Source: Streptomyces spiramyceticus (lineage in GTDB: Bacteria; Actinomycetota; Actinomycetes; Streptomycetales; Streptomycetaceae). Taken from it: DNA of 64,000 nt. The stretch is taken from contig NZ_JARBAX010000001.1 in assembly GCF_028807635.1 (NCBI RefSeq), forward strand, positions 4,885,501 to 4,949,500, in the 5' to 3' direction. Every line of letters starts with the position of its first letter. Within the stretch, counting starts at the first letter, position 1. This document shows positions 17,287 through 28,613 of the stretch, one piece after another. Position numbers and translations under genes: made by a program. The notes under the pieces were generated by a model, which saw only the letters and a program-made list of their open reading frames with translations, had not been told where the DNA came from and searched no databases.

Positions 17287-18290
17287 TTTTCGGCGAAGAG
17301 GTGCAGGCTGCGCCAGCCCTCGTCGACCGGCATCCCGCCGCACAGCGGATGCAGTACCAGGCTGTCGCCGGAGAGCGCCGCGCACTCGTCCGGGGTGACG
17401 ACGCGGTACACACCTTCGCGGCGCAGCGCGTCGACGCTGGTCGCGGTGGAACGTACGGCCGACGTGATGTCCTTGGACTGCCAGGAGGCGTACGTCTGCG
17501 CCTCGTGCAGGAAATGCTCGCCGTACAGGGCCCAGGTACGGTCCGGATCCTCCGCGACATGCAGCAGCGGCGTCTTCGCCGCCGGCATCATGCAGAAGCC
17601 GTCGGTCCCGAACTCCGCCCGCTGCGCGTGGTAGTAAGCCTCCAGCTCGGGCAGATGCGCGCTCGGGAAGAACGGCAGCCCGAAGCGGGCGGCACGCCGG
17701 GCAGCGGCCTTCGAGGAACCGCCGATCAGCAGCAGGGGATGCGGCTGGGTGTACGGGCGAGGGGTGACGCGGACGCTGCGGCCGCGGAACGGGAAGGGCT
17801 CACCGGTCCACGCCTGGAGCAGGGTGTCCAGCAGCTCGTCCTGGAGCTTGCCGCGTCTGCCCCAGTCGGCGCCCAGCTGCTCGTACTCCTCCGGCCGGTA
17901 ACCGATGCCCGCGACCGTGACCAGGCGCCCCTTGCTGATCAGATCGAGTACGGCGATGTCCTCGGCCAGCCGCAGCGGGTCGTACAGCGGCCCGATGATC
18001 GCCGAGACCGTCACCGAGATGCGCCCGCCCGTCTCCCGACCACCACCCCTCAACGAGGCGCTTCGCGCCGCTGAATTTCCTTGTGTCGCACCGAAGACCG
18101 AGCCCGCGAAGACGAAGGGGGAGGGCAGCCAGCCATTGGCGGCGCCGTGGTGCTCCTCGGTCTGGACGGTGTCGATGCCGCGGTCGTCGGCGTACGCGGC
18201 CATCTCCAGGGCGGCCCGGTAGCGGGCCGAGAGCGTCTCGGGTGTCGCGTCGGGATCGACGAGGTTGAAGCGGACCACTGTGAAGGCCAT
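17262..18290 (-). CDS. Luciferase-like (F420/FMN-dependent) monooxygenase with in-frame insertion
   Basis: 342 aa from ATG 18290, preceded by a GGGGGA site. Bacterial-luciferase-type fold: DTVQTEEHHGAANGWLPSP near residue 50, GPLYDPLRLAEDIAVLDLISKGRL near 110, and the C-terminal VTPDECAAL region. Family members use reduced flavin or F420 to oxidise small substrates; the substrate is unknown. Between FGAT and RISVTVSA the protein carries about 20 extra residues (QGNSAARSASLRGGGRETGG) where I expect direct continuation; the DNA of this insert (about 18023-18085) contains GGCGCTTCGCGCC and looks like an inserted mini-repeat. The upstream NCS1 transporter gene is co-oriented. Confidence 0.85.
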   Translation of the reverse strand: MAFTVVRFNLVDPDATPETLSARYRAALEMAAYADDRGIDTVQTEEHHGAANGWLPSPFVFAGSVFGATQGNSAARSASLRGGGRETGGRISVTVSAIIGPLYDPLRLAEDIAVLDLISKGRLVTVAGIGYRPEEYEQLGADWGRRGKLQDELLDTLLQAWTGEPFPFRGRSVRVTPRPYTQPHPLLLIGGSSKAAARRAARFGLPFFPSAHLPELEAYYHAQRAEFGTDGFCMMPAAKTPLLHVAEDPDRTWALYGEHFLHEAQTYASWQSKDITSAVRSTATSVDALRREGVYRVVTPDECAALSGDSLVLHPLCGGMPVDEGWRSLHLFAENVLPRLKG

Positions 18291-18354
18291 GACGAAACGT
18301 CCCCCTCCGCCGGGTGTCGATGTGGCGAAGGGGGACGTTAGTTGACGTTTCGTC
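18291..18354. promoter_or_regulatory. Nested inverted repeats between the transporter and monooxygenase genes
   Basis: GACGAAACGTC (18291-18301) is the exact complement of GACGTTTCGTC (18344-18354), and ACGTCCCCCT (18297-18306) is the exact complement of 18329-18338. The two pairings are mutually exclusive. The segment holds the stop of the transporter, a probable terminator stem and the ribosome-binding site of the monooxygenase, so alternative folding could link termination and translation. Confidence 0.5.
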
Positions 18355-19834
18355 AGATGGACAGGGTTCCGGCGGGCTCGGACTCGGGCTCCGGCTCGGC
18401 ATCCTTGCTCATGCCGGACTCCGGCGCCCCGGCAGCGGCCTTCTGCCTCGGCAGCACGGCGTACAGCAGAGCCGCTACGACGATAGTCGCCGCCCAGCCA
18501 AGGCCGTTGCGACCGATCCAGGAGCCGGCGAGCGGTCCGCTGAACCAGTCGACCTTGGTGAAGAGCATGCCCACCACCAGGGCAATGCCCCACGCGGTCA
18601 TGGCCTGCCAGGCGAAGCCGCCCCGGTACCAGTAGGCGCTGGTGCGCTTGGTGTCCATCAGCGCGTCACCGTCGTACGTACGACGGCTCAGCATGTCCAC
18701 ACCGAAGACGCCGATCCACGCCGAGAACGCCACCGCGAGCAGCGTCAGGAAGGAGATGAACGAGCCGAAGAAGCTGGTCGCCACCACCATCAGCAGGAAG
18801 CCGAAGATCAGGCTGATGACCGCGTTCACGCTCACGGCCCAGGCGCGCGGCACGTTGATGCCCAGCGTCTGTGCGGTGAAGCCCGCCGAGTACATCGACA
18901 TCGAGTTGATCAGCAGCATGCCGATCAGGGCGATGAGGAGATACGGAACGGCGATCCAGTTCGGCAGCAGCTCGCCGATGAAGGACACCGGGTCGGAGGC
19001 CGACGCCAGGTCCGGCGTACTGACGGCCATCACAGCGCCCATCAGCACCATCGGCAGGACGACGACGCCCGCGCCACCGATGGTCGTGCCGACCAGGCCC
19101 TTGCCCGACGCCGTACGCGGAAGGTAGCGGGTGAAGTCGGGGCCCGACGGAACCCAGCTGATGCCGCCGGCCGCGATGGTGCCGATGCCCGCGATCATCA
19201 TCGCGGTCGAGCCGGCCGGCTTGGAGAAGACGGCCGACCAGTCGGTGTCGGCGATCAGATAGACCAGCACGAGGACGCTGAACGCGCCGAAGAGGTACGT
19301 CGACCAGGTGCTGCACCGGCGCAGGGCATTGATGCCCAGACCGGAGACGAGGAACGTGCAGCCCACGAAGAGCAGCAGCGTCACGACGATCAGCACGGTG
19401 TTGCTCTTGATCCCGAAGAGCAGGTCGAGCACGGTCAGCACGGCGTACGCACCGGTCACCGCGTTGATCGTCTCCCAGCCCCAGCGCGCGATCCAGATCA
19501 GCGAGCCGGGGAAGAGGTTGCCCCGCTGGCCGAAGACCGCCCGGGAGAGCGCCATGCCGGGCGAGCCGCCGCGCTTGCCCGCGATGGAGATCAGGCCGAC
19601 GAGCCCGTACGAGACGACGGGCGCCGCGACGGCGACGGTCAGGACCTGCCAGATGTTCAGTTTGTTGAACACCACCAGACCCGCGCCCATGGTGAGAAGA
19701 AGCACGCTGATGTTGGCGGCGACCCAGGTGGGGAAGAGCTCGCGCACGCGGCCCGAGCGCTCGTCGTCGGGGACGGGCTCAAGACCGCGGGTCTCTATCG
19801 CGCCCTCGGACTCCGGGGCGGACGTTTCAGGCAT
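18353..19834 (-). CDS. NCS1-family nucleobase/cation symporter (purine-cytosine permease type)
   Basis: 493 aa from ATG 19834. About twelve hydrophobic helices follow an acidic N-terminus (MPETSAPESEGAIETRG). NCS1 marks include WVAANISVLLLTMGAGLVVF in TM1, SRAVFGQRGN, and WIARWGWETINAVTGAYA in TM3, which resembles the substrate/cation site region of Mhp1-like carriers. Members import cytosine, purines, allantoin or hydantoins with H+ or Na+; the substrate here is not resolvable. The C-terminal tail is Glu/Pro-rich. It is transcribed towards the monooxygenase gene and away from ftsY. Confidence 0.88.
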   Translation of the reverse strand: MPETSAPESEGAIETRGLEPVPDDERSGRVRELFPTWVAANISVLLLTMGAGLVVFNKLNIWQVLTVAVAAPVVSYGLVGLISIAGKRGGSPGMALSRAVFGQRGNLFPGSLIWIARWGWETINAVTGAYAVLTVLDLLFGIKSNTVLIVVTLLLFVGCTFLVSGLGINALRRCSTWSTYLFGAFSVLVLVYLIADTDWSAVFSKPAGSTAMMIAGIGTIAAGGISWVPSGPDFTRYLPRTASGKGLVGTTIGGAGVVVLPMVLMGAVMAVSTPDLASASDPVSFIGELLPNWIAVPYLLIALIGMLLINSMSMYSAGFTAQTLGINVPRAWAVSVNAVISLIFGFLLMVVATSFFGSFISFLTLLAVAFSAWIGVFGVDMLSRRTYDGDALMDTKRTSAYWYRGGFAWQAMTAWGIALVVGMLFTKVDWFSGPLAGSWIGRNGLGWAATIVVAALLYAVLPRQKAAAGAPESGMSKDAEPEPESEPAGTLSI

Positions 19835-19988
19835 GGGGGAACTCCGTGCAGGGGTGGGGGGAACGAACAGCATCTTACGGGCACACCAACGTACGGTCAG
19901 CCCAAAAGGTCCAAAGCGACGCCCCGACCCTCGTGTGATCCTCCGAGAACACTCCTCGGGCATAGACGTGACTGATACTGGGTGAGTT

Positions 19989-21212
19989 ATGGAAATCGTC
20001 ATCCTTGCTGTAGTCATCGCCCTGGTCGTGATCGGCGCGATCAGCGGGCTCGTGGTCAGCAGCCGCAAGAAGAAGCAGCTGCCGCCCGCAGCGCCGCCGA
20101 GCGCGCCGACCGTCACTGCCCCGCCCGCCGAACCGCAGGTCGGCGAGGACGCGGCGCCACCGCGCGACGAAGTGCGCCGGACCATCGAGGAGGTGGACCT
20201 CCCCGACGCCCCGACGGCCGTCAAGGAGCCCGTCAGCCTTGAGGACCTGATCGCCGCCGAGCCTCTCGCGCCCGAGATCGAGATCCCCGAACCCACCGCT
20301 GGCCGTCTCGTGCGGCTGCGCGCCCGACTCGCCCGCTCGCAGAACACGCTCGGCAAGGGTCTGCTGACCCTGCTCTCCCGCGAGCACCTCGACGAGGACA
20401 CCTGGGAGGAGATCGAGGACACGCTGCTCACCGCGGACGTCGGCGTCGCCCCGACCCAGGAGCTGGTCGACCGGCTGCGCGAGCGCGTACGGGTGCTCGG
20501 CACGCGGACACCGGAGGAGCTGCGCACGCTGCTCCGCGAGGAGCTCCTGAACCTGCTCGGTACGGACATGGACCGCGTCGTCAGGACCGAGAGCGACACC
20601 GACACCCCCGGCGTGATCATGGTCGTCGGTGTCAACGGCACCGGTAAGACCACCACCACCGGCAAGCTCGCCCGCGTCCTGGTGGCCGACGGCCGCAGCG
20701 TGGTGCTGGGGGCGGCGGACACCTTCCGCGCGGCCGCCGCCGACCAGCTCCAGACCTGGGGCGAACGGGTCGGCGCGCGTACGGTGCGCGGGCCCGAGGG
20801 CGGCGACCCCGCGTCGATCGCCTTCGACGCGGTGAAGGAAGGTATCGCCGAGGGCGCCGACGTCGTACTCATCGACACGGCGGGCCGTCTGCACACCAAG
20901 ACCGGGCTCATGGACGAGCTCGGCAAGGTCAAGCGCGTCGTGGAGAAGCACGGTCCGCTGGACGAGGTGCTGCTGGTACTGGACGCGACGACCGGCCAGA
21001 ACGGCTTGGTGCAGGCGCGTGTCTTCGCCGAGGTCGTGGACATCACCGGCATCGTGCTGACGAAGCTGGACGGCACGGCGAAGGGCGGCATCGTGATCGC
21101 GGTCCAGCGCGAGCTGGGCGTACCGGTGAAGCTGGTGGGCCTGGGCGAGGGCGCGGACGATCTGGCGCCGTTCGAGCCGGAGGCGTTCGTGGATGCGCTG
21201 ATCGGCGACTGA
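19989..21212 (+). CDS. ftsY: Signal recognition particle receptor FtsY
   Basis: 407 aa from ATG 19989. An N-terminal hydrophobic segment (VILAVVIALVVIGAISGLVV) followed by RKKK predicts membrane anchoring, typical of actinobacterial FtsY. After an acidic/proline linker comes the NG domain: GVNGTGKT at 214-221, DTAGRLHTK, and TKLDGTAKGG; all GTP-binding motifs are intact. FtsY docks the SRP (Ffh, encoded at 28.6 kb) and releases nascent membrane proteins to SecYEG. Confidence 0.97.
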   Translation: MEIVILAVVIALVVIGAISGLVVSSRKKKQLPPAAPPSAPTVTAPPAEPQVGEDAAPPRDEVRRTIEEVDLPDAPTAVKEPVSLEDLIAAEPLAPEIEIPEPTAGRLVRLRARLARSQNTLGKGLLTLLSREHLDEDTWEEIEDTLLTADVGVAPTQELVDRLRERVRVLGTRTPEELRTLLREELLNLLGTDMDRVVRTESDTDTPGVIMVVGVNGTGKTTTTGKLARVLVADGRSVVLGAADTFRAAAADQLQTWGERVGARTVRGPEGGDPASIAFDAVKEGIAEGADVVLIDTAGRLHTKTGLMDELGKVKRVVEKHGPLDEVLLVLDATTGQNGLVQARVFAEVVDITGIVLTKLDGTAKGGIVIAVQRELGVPVKLVGLGEGADDLAPFEPEAFVDALIGD

Positions 21213-21243
21213 GCGGGTTTCCCCTCACCCGCGCCTTCCTGAA

Positions 21244-21324
21244 GTCCTCAAACGCCGGACGGGCTGGATTTTCCAGCCCGTGGGGGTTCCCCCCTGGACG
21301 AAGTCCTTGGGGGAGTTTGAGGAC
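21244..21324. repeat. Compound hairpin, likely Streptomyces dispersed intergenic repeat and bidirectional terminator
   Basis: Outer arms GTCCTCAAAC (21244-21253) and 21315-21324 are perfect complements. Inside are a 9-bp hairpin (cgggctgga 21260-21268 with 21272-21280, loop TTT) and GGGGGTTCCCCC (21282-21293). The string CTCAAACGCCGGACGGGCTG is one I recall from many Streptomyces intergenic regions. It lies between convergent ftsY and the primase-like gene. Confidence 0.7.
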
Positions 21325-21339
21325 CACGCCCGAAGGGCG

Positions 21340-22020
21340 TCAGGGCGCAGCCGGTGGGCGGCGGTGGCAGATGTACGCCAGCGTGCCGAGCAGCAGCCGT
21401 GCCTGCGGCGGCGCCTCCGCCGTGTCCAGGGCAGGCGGACGCAGCCAGCGGACGGGTCCCAGGCCGCCGAAGTCGGACGGCGGCGCCGTGATGTGGTCGC
21501 CGGGCCCCAGACCGCGCAGGTCGAGGTCCGCGTCGTCCCACCCCATCCGGTAGAGCAGCTGGGGAAGCTCGGCGGCGGCTCCGGGCGCGACGAAGAAGTG
21601 GGCCCGGCCATCAGGCGTGGCGGCCACCGGACCGAGCGGCAACCCCATCCGCTCCAGCCGTACGAGCGCCCGGCGCCCCGCCGCCTCCGCGACGTCGAGG
21701 ACGTCGAAGGAGCGCCCGACGGGCAGCATCATCGCCGCACCGGGGAACCCGGACCAGGTCCGCGTGACCTCGTCGAGCGTGGCCCCAGCCGGAACTTCGG
21801 GCGCGAAGCCCAGGGGATGGGCGCCGGGTGCCCGGCACGACGTATCGCCGCACGAGCACTCCCGCGGCGCCGAGTTTCCGGAACCCCCGGCCGACGCTCT
21901 CGCGCCCGGGACGACTGCCCAGCCCCAAATCCCGGTGTACTCCGCCACCGTTGTGCACTCTGATGTGCGGCCGCGGCGCCGTGAGCCGGACCGCATTTCC
22001 CGGCCGATCGTGAAGCCCAT
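21340..22020 (-). CDS. Bifunctional DNA primase/polymerase (PrimPol) domain protein
   Basis: 226 aa from ATG 22020, with a GGAGGGGG site just upstream. It resembles the N-terminal prim-pol domain proteins found next to nsdA in Streptomyces: an aromatic/Gly-rich start (WGWAVVPGARA), a Cys cluster CSCGDTSCRAPGAHPLGF, VGRSFDVLDV with the acidic residues expected near the active site, and DHITAPPSDFGGLGPVRW. No helicase domain follows, so it is a stand-alone domain; its role (lesion bypass, repair, or none) is unknown. It is divergent from nsdA. Confidence 0.75.
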   Translation of the reverse strand: MGFTIGREMRSGSRRRGRTSECTTVAEYTGIWGWAVVPGARASAGGSGNSAPRECSCGDTSCRAPGAHPLGFAPEVPAGATLDEVTRTWSGFPGAAMMLPVGRSFDVLDVAEAAGRRALVRLERMGLPLGPVAATPDGRAHFFVAPGAAAELPQLLYRMGWDDADLDLRGLGPGDHITAPPSDFGGLGPVRWLRPPALDTAEAPPQARLLLGTLAYICHRRPPAAP

Positions 22021-22458
22021 GCCCCCTCCAACGGGTCCAGTGCACCGGTGGTTACGACTGGTTACGACAGGAGCCGTGTCGTGCCGCTCCTCCCCGCTGC
22101 CACCGGCCTGTCCTGCGGCGCGCAGTGTCACAAAGGGTGGTGCGGCCCAGCCCGCGCGCTCCGGCGCGCATCGCCCCGCCAGCCCCTGGTCGTCGTATGT
22201 CAAGTGAATCGCGCCAGGCCGGAACCGAGTTCATTCGAAGGGGTGGCGAATGGTGGCGTTTCTGGAATCCCCATGGCCGGAGGGGTGATCGTAGGATTAC
22301 TTTCAGTACACGAACCCCGAAAAGACGCGCCCATGGGTATGCCGGAGGCAAGCCGGACTCCTGTTCCAAGGGGCGCATCCTCCGGACAGGAGGCCGCAAT
22401 TCACGGCACTCTGTCAGGGGTTCACGCAAAGAGGCTTCAGCGGGATGGGGGCGTTCCA
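22021..22458. other. Long divergent intergenic region upstream of nsdA
   Basis: 438 bp without a convincing gene. An in-frame ATG at 22333 could extend NsdA by 42 residues but the added sequence is low quality. Promoters for the PrimPol gene and nsdA must lie here; a TAGGAT-like -10 near 22293-22298 has no clear -35. Confidence 0.4.
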
Positions 22459-23934
22459 GTGAGCGGCAGTGGCGCAGGCGGTATCAACGCTGGGAAGCGC
22501 CCGAACGAGCAGCTGGGCTCATGGTTCGTGCGCAGCGGCTGGTCCAAGGGCGAGCTCGCACGTCAAGTGAACCGCAGGGCACGCCAGATGGGCGCCCACC
22601 ACATCAGCACGGACACCTCCCGGGTACGCCGCTGGCTGGACGGCGAGCAGCCGCGCGAGCCGATTCCGCGCATCCTCTCCGAGCTGTTCTCCGAGCGCTT
22701 CGGCAGCGTCGTCGCCGTCGAGGACCTCGGTCTGCGCACCGCGCACCAGTCACCCTCGGTGTCCGGAGTCGACCTGCCCTGGGCGGGCCCGCAGACGGTC
22801 GCCCTGCTCAGCGAGTTCTCGCGCAGCGACCTGATGCTCGCCCGGCGCGGCTTCCTCGGGACATCGCTCGCACTCGCCGCGGGCCCCGCCCTCATCGAGC
22901 CCATGCAGCGCTGGCTGGTGCCGGTGCCCCCCGGCGAGCCCGGGCACCCCGAGCCGGCCGCCGTGTCGCGACGGCCGTCCCGGCTCTCCAAGCCCGAGCT
23001 GGACCTGCTGGAATCCACGACCATGATGTTCCGCCAGTGGGACGCCCAGTGCGGCGGCGGACTGCGGCGCAAGGCCGTCGTGGGACAGCTCCACGAAGTC
23101 ACCGACCTTCTCCAGGAGCCGCAGCCCGAGGCCACGTCGAAGCGGCTCTTCAAATGCGCCGCCGAGCTGGCCGAGCTGGCCGGCTGGATGAGTTACGACG
23201 TGGGCCTCCAGCCCACCGCGCAGAAATACTTCGTGCTCGCCCTGCACGCCGCCAAGGAAGCGGGCGACAAGCCCCTCGGTTCGTACGTCCTGTCCAGCAT
23301 GAGCCGCCAGATGATCCACCTCGGCCGCCCCGACGACGCGCTGGAGCTCATCCACCTCGCGCAGTACGGCAGCCGGGACTGCGCGACGCCCAGGACCCAG
23401 GCCATGCTGTATGCGATGGAGGCCCGCGCCTACGCCAACATCGGCCAGCCCAGCAAGTGCAAGCGGGCCGTCCGGATGGCCGAGGAGACCTTCGCGGACT
23501 CCGGCATCGACGGCGAGCCCGAGCCGGACTGGATCCGCTTCTTCTCCGAGGCCGAGCTCAACGGGGAGAACGCCCACTCCTACCGCGACCTTGCCTACGT
23601 CGCCGGGCGCAGCCCCACGTACGCCTCGCTCGCCGAGCCCGTCATGGCGCGTGCCGTGGACCTCTTCGGCAAGGACGACGAGCACCAGCGGTCGTACGCA
23701 CTCAACCTCATCGGCATGGCCACCGTGCACCTGCTGAAGCGCGAGCCCGAGCAGTCCGTGGTGCTGGCCGGACAGGCCCTGGGCGTCGCCAAGCGGGTCC
23801 GTTCCGAGCGGGTCAACAACCGGCTCCGCAAGACCGTCGACACGGCCGCCCGGGACTTCGGCGACGTCGCCGAGGTTCTCGATCTCACCGACCAGCTCGC
23901 AGCCCAGCTGCCCGAAGCCGCCGAAGCCGTCTGA
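22459..23934 (+). CDS. nsdA: NsdA, regulator of sporulation and antibiotic production (TPR-type)
   Basis: 491 aa from GTG 22459 (GGGGG site 7 nt upstream). NsdA is a conserved Streptomyces protein, identified as a negative regulator of sporulation and antibiotic production, encoded just upstream of amtB. The N-terminus has a helix-turn-helix-like stretch (SWFVRSGWSKGELARQVNRRARQMG, HHISTDTSRVRRWLDGEQPRE). A short hydrophobic stretch GFLGTSLALAAGPAL sits near residue 140. The C-terminal half is all-helical with tetratricopeptide-like repeats (AEYFVLALHAAKEAGDK-type, RAYANIGQPSKCKRAV, YALNLIGMATVHLLK). It likely acts through protein contacts; direct DNA binding is unproven. Confidence 0.88.
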   Translation: MSGSGAGGINAGKRPNEQLGSWFVRSGWSKGELARQVNRRARQMGAHHISTDTSRVRRWLDGEQPREPIPRILSELFSERFGSVVAVEDLGLRTAHQSPSVSGVDLPWAGPQTVALLSEFSRSDLMLARRGFLGTSLALAAGPALIEPMQRWLVPVPPGEPGHPEPAAVSRRPSRLSKPELDLLESTTMMFRQWDAQCGGGLRRKAVVGQLHEVTDLLQEPQPEATSKRLFKCAAELAELAGWMSYDVGLQPTAQKYFVLALHAAKEAGDKPLGSYVLSSMSRQMIHLGRPDDALELIHLAQYGSRDCATPRTQAMLYAMEARAYANIGQPSKCKRAVRMAEETFADSGIDGEPEPDWIRFFSEAELNGENAHSYRDLAYVAGRSPTYASLAEPVMARAVDLFGKDDEHQRSYALNLIGMATVHLLKREPEQSVVLAGQALGVAKRVRSERVNNRLRKTVDTAARDFGDVAEVLDLTDQLAAQLPEAAEAV

Positions 23935-25999
<2,065 letters not shown>

Positions 26000-26035
26000 C
26001 CGGAACGCACGAAGCGCATAAACGGGAGCTGCTGG

Positions 26036-28522
26036 GTGACGAGCGTTGAAGTGACCACCGAACCGTCCGACTCGGGACCCAGCGGCTACGCGGCGGCCCG
26101 GCTGCGTCTTCTCCAGGAGAAAACGCAGTCCGGGCCGCCGCGCCGTTCAGGACTCGCGAAGCTGACCGACGAATGGCTGGAGGCGCTGTTCACCACAGCC
26201 GCCCGCGAAACCGGAGTACGCGGCGCCGCCCTGGTCGCCGTCGGCGGATACGGCCGCGGCGAACTGTCGCCACGCAGCGACCTCGACCTGCTGCTTCTGC
26301 ACGACGAGCACACCAACAAGGCAGAGAAGGGCGCCGTCGCCGCGCTCGCCGACCGCCTCTGGTACCCCGTGTGGGACCTCGGCCTCGACCTCGACCACTC
26401 CGTACGTACACCCGCCGAGGCCCGCAAGACCGCCGGCGAAGACCTCAAGGTCCACCTCGGGTTGCTCGACGCCCGTCATGTCGCCGGCGACCTCGGAGTC
26501 ACCGCCGGGCTGCGCACCGCCGTCCTCGCGGACTGGCGCAACCTGGCCCCCAAACGACTGCCCGAACTCCACGAGCTGTGCCAGGAACGGAACGTGCGGC
26601 AGGGCGAGCTGCAGTACCTCCTGGAACCCGACCTCAAGGAAGCCCGCGGCGGCCTGCGCGACGCCACCGCCCTGCGCGCCGTCGCCGCCTCCTGGCTCGC
26701 CGACGCCCCGCGCGAGGGCCTCGACGCGGCGCGGCGCCGGCTTCTCGACGTACGCGACGCACTGCACCTCACCACCGGCCGTGCCACCGACCGTCTCGCC
26801 CTCCAGGAGCAGACCCAGGTCGCCGCCGAACTCGGGCTGCTGGACGCCGACACGCTGCTGCGGGAGGTGTACGAGGCGGCGCGCACCATCTCGTACGCCA
26901 GCGACGTCACCTGGCGCGAGGTCAACCGCGTCCTGCGTGCCCGGTCCGTCCGCCCGCGCCTGCGCGCCATGCTCGGCGGCAGCAAGCCCGCCCCCGAACG
27001 CACCCCCCTCGCGGAAGGCGTCGTCGAGCAGGACGGCGAAGTGGTGCTCGCCCGTACCGCACGGCCCGAGCGCGACCCCGTACTCCCACTGCGTGCCGCC
27101 GCCGCGGCCGCCCAGTCCGGGCTGCCGATCTCGCTGCACGCCGTACGGCACCTGGCGACGGCCGCGCGCCCGCTGCCCGTCCCGTGGCCCGCCGAGGCAC
27201 GCGAGGAACTCATCACGCTGCTCGGCGCGGGCGAGGCCACCGTCGGCGTGTGGGAGGCCCTGGAGGCCGAAGGGCTGATCACCCAGCTGCTCCCGGACTG
27301 GGAGCGCGTGCGCTGCCGTCCGCAGCGCAATCCCGTCCACACCTGGACCGTCGACAGGCACCTCGTCGAGGCCACGGTCCGGGCCTCCTCACTGACCCGC
27401 CGCGTCGGCCGCCCCGACCTGCTGCTGATCGCCGCCCTGCTGCACGACTTCGGCAAGGGCTGGCCCGGCGACCACTCCGTGGCGGGCGAGATCATCGCCC
27501 GGGACATCGCCACCAGGATCGGCTTCGCCGGACACGACGTCGCCGTGATCGCCGCACTCGTACGCCATCACCTCCTCCTCATCGAGACCGCCACCCGCCG
27601 CGATCTGGACGATCCGGCCACGGTCCGCGCCGTGGCCGACGCGGTCGGAGCCACCGGCACCCTCGAACTCCTGCACGCCCTCACCGAGGCCGACGCCCTC
27701 GCCACCGGACCGGCCGCCTGGAGCACCTGGCGTGCCTCACTCGTCACCGACCTGGTGAAACGCGTCGCCGCTGTCCTCGCGGGCGAAGCCCCCGCCGACC
27801 CGGAGCCCACCGCCCCCAGCGCCGATCAGGAGCGCCTCGCCATCGAGGCCTTCCGCACCGGCGGACCCGTCCTCTCGCTGCGGGCGCAGACGGAAGGGCA
27901 GCCGGCCGCGACAGGGGACGAGCCCGAACCGCTCGGCGTCGAGCTGCTGATCGCCGTACCGGACCAGCCCGGTGTGCTCCCCGCCGTGGCCGGCGTACTG
28001 GCGATGCACCGGCTGACCGTACGCACGGCGGAACTGCGCTCCGCCGAACTCCCGCACCCGGTCGCGGACGGCTCGGCCGCGCCCGGCGACGTACTGCTGC
28101 TGGACTGGCGGGTGGCGGCGGAGTACGGATCGCTGCCCCAGGCCGCCCGGCTGCGCGCGGATCTCGTACGGGCCCTGGACGGCTCGCTCGACATTCCGTC
28201 CCGCCTCGAGGAGCGGGAGCGCGCGTACGAGAAGAACCCGCACCGCCGGGGCGCCCAGGCCCCGCCGCCCCGGGTGACGGTCGCCCCTGCGGGCTCACGC
28301 CTGGCCACGGTGATCGAGGTCCGCGCCCAGGACGCCCCCGGCCTGCTCCACCGCATCGGCCACGCACTGGAGGCCGCGGACGTACGGGTGCGCAGTGCGC
28401 ACATCAGCACGCTGGGCGCGAACGCGGTCGATGCGTTCTACGTCACAGGGCCCGACGGGGCTCCGCTGCCGGAGATCGAGGCAACCGAGGTGGCCAGGGC
28501 GCTGGAGGGTGCGCTCCGGTAA
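26036..28522 (+). CDS. glnD: PII nucleotidyltransferase/removing enzyme GlnD
   Basis: 828 aa from GTG 26036. Domain order: nucleotidyltransferase with GGYGRGELSPRSDLDLL (Gly70-Gly71, Asp82, Asp84), a linker, an HD domain with LLHDFGKG (His470-Asp471) for removal of the modification, and two C-terminal ACT domains (PDQPGVLPAVAG and AQDAPGLLHRIG) that bind glutamine. In Streptomyces the enzyme adenylylates GlnK at Tyr51. It completes the amtB-glnK-glnD operon, 36 nt after glnK. Confidence 0.96.
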   Translation: MTSVEVTTEPSDSGPSGYAAARLRLLQEKTQSGPPRRSGLAKLTDEWLEALFTTAARETGVRGAALVAVGGYGRGELSPRSDLDLLLLHDEHTNKAEKGAVAALADRLWYPVWDLGLDLDHSVRTPAEARKTAGEDLKVHLGLLDARHVAGDLGVTAGLRTAVLADWRNLAPKRLPELHELCQERNVRQGELQYLLEPDLKEARGGLRDATALRAVAASWLADAPREGLDAARRRLLDVRDALHLTTGRATDRLALQEQTQVAAELGLLDADTLLREVYEAARTISYASDVTWREVNRVLRARSVRPRLRAMLGGSKPAPERTPLAEGVVEQDGEVVLARTARPERDPVLPLRAAAAAAQSGLPISLHAVRHLATAARPLPVPWPAEAREELITLLGAGEATVGVWEALEAEGLITQLLPDWERVRCRPQRNPVHTWTVDRHLVEATVRASSLTRRVGRPDLLLIAALLHDFGKGWPGDHSVAGEIIARDIATRIGFAGHDVAVIAALVRHHLLLIETATRRDLDDPATVRAVADAVGATGTLELLHALTEADALATGPAAWSTWRASLVTDLVKRVAAVLAGEAPADPEPTAPSADQERLAIEAFRTGGPVLSLRAQTEGQPAATGDEPEPLGVELLIAVPDQPGVLPAVAGVLAMHRLTVRTAELRSAELPHPVADGSAAPGDVLLLDWRVAAEYGSLPQAARLRADLVRALDGSLDIPSRLEERERAYEKNPHRRGAQAPPPRVTVAPAGSRLATVIEVRAQDAPGLLHRIGHALEAADVRVRSAHISTLGANAVDAFYVTGPDGAPLPEIEATEVARALEGALR

Positions 28523-28613
28523 GGAGCAGGGGGCAGACCCCACCGCAGACGGACAGATACCCTGGGGGTCATCTCTGTCCACCCGTCCCCTGACCCGAGG
28601 ATTCGCGACCGCC

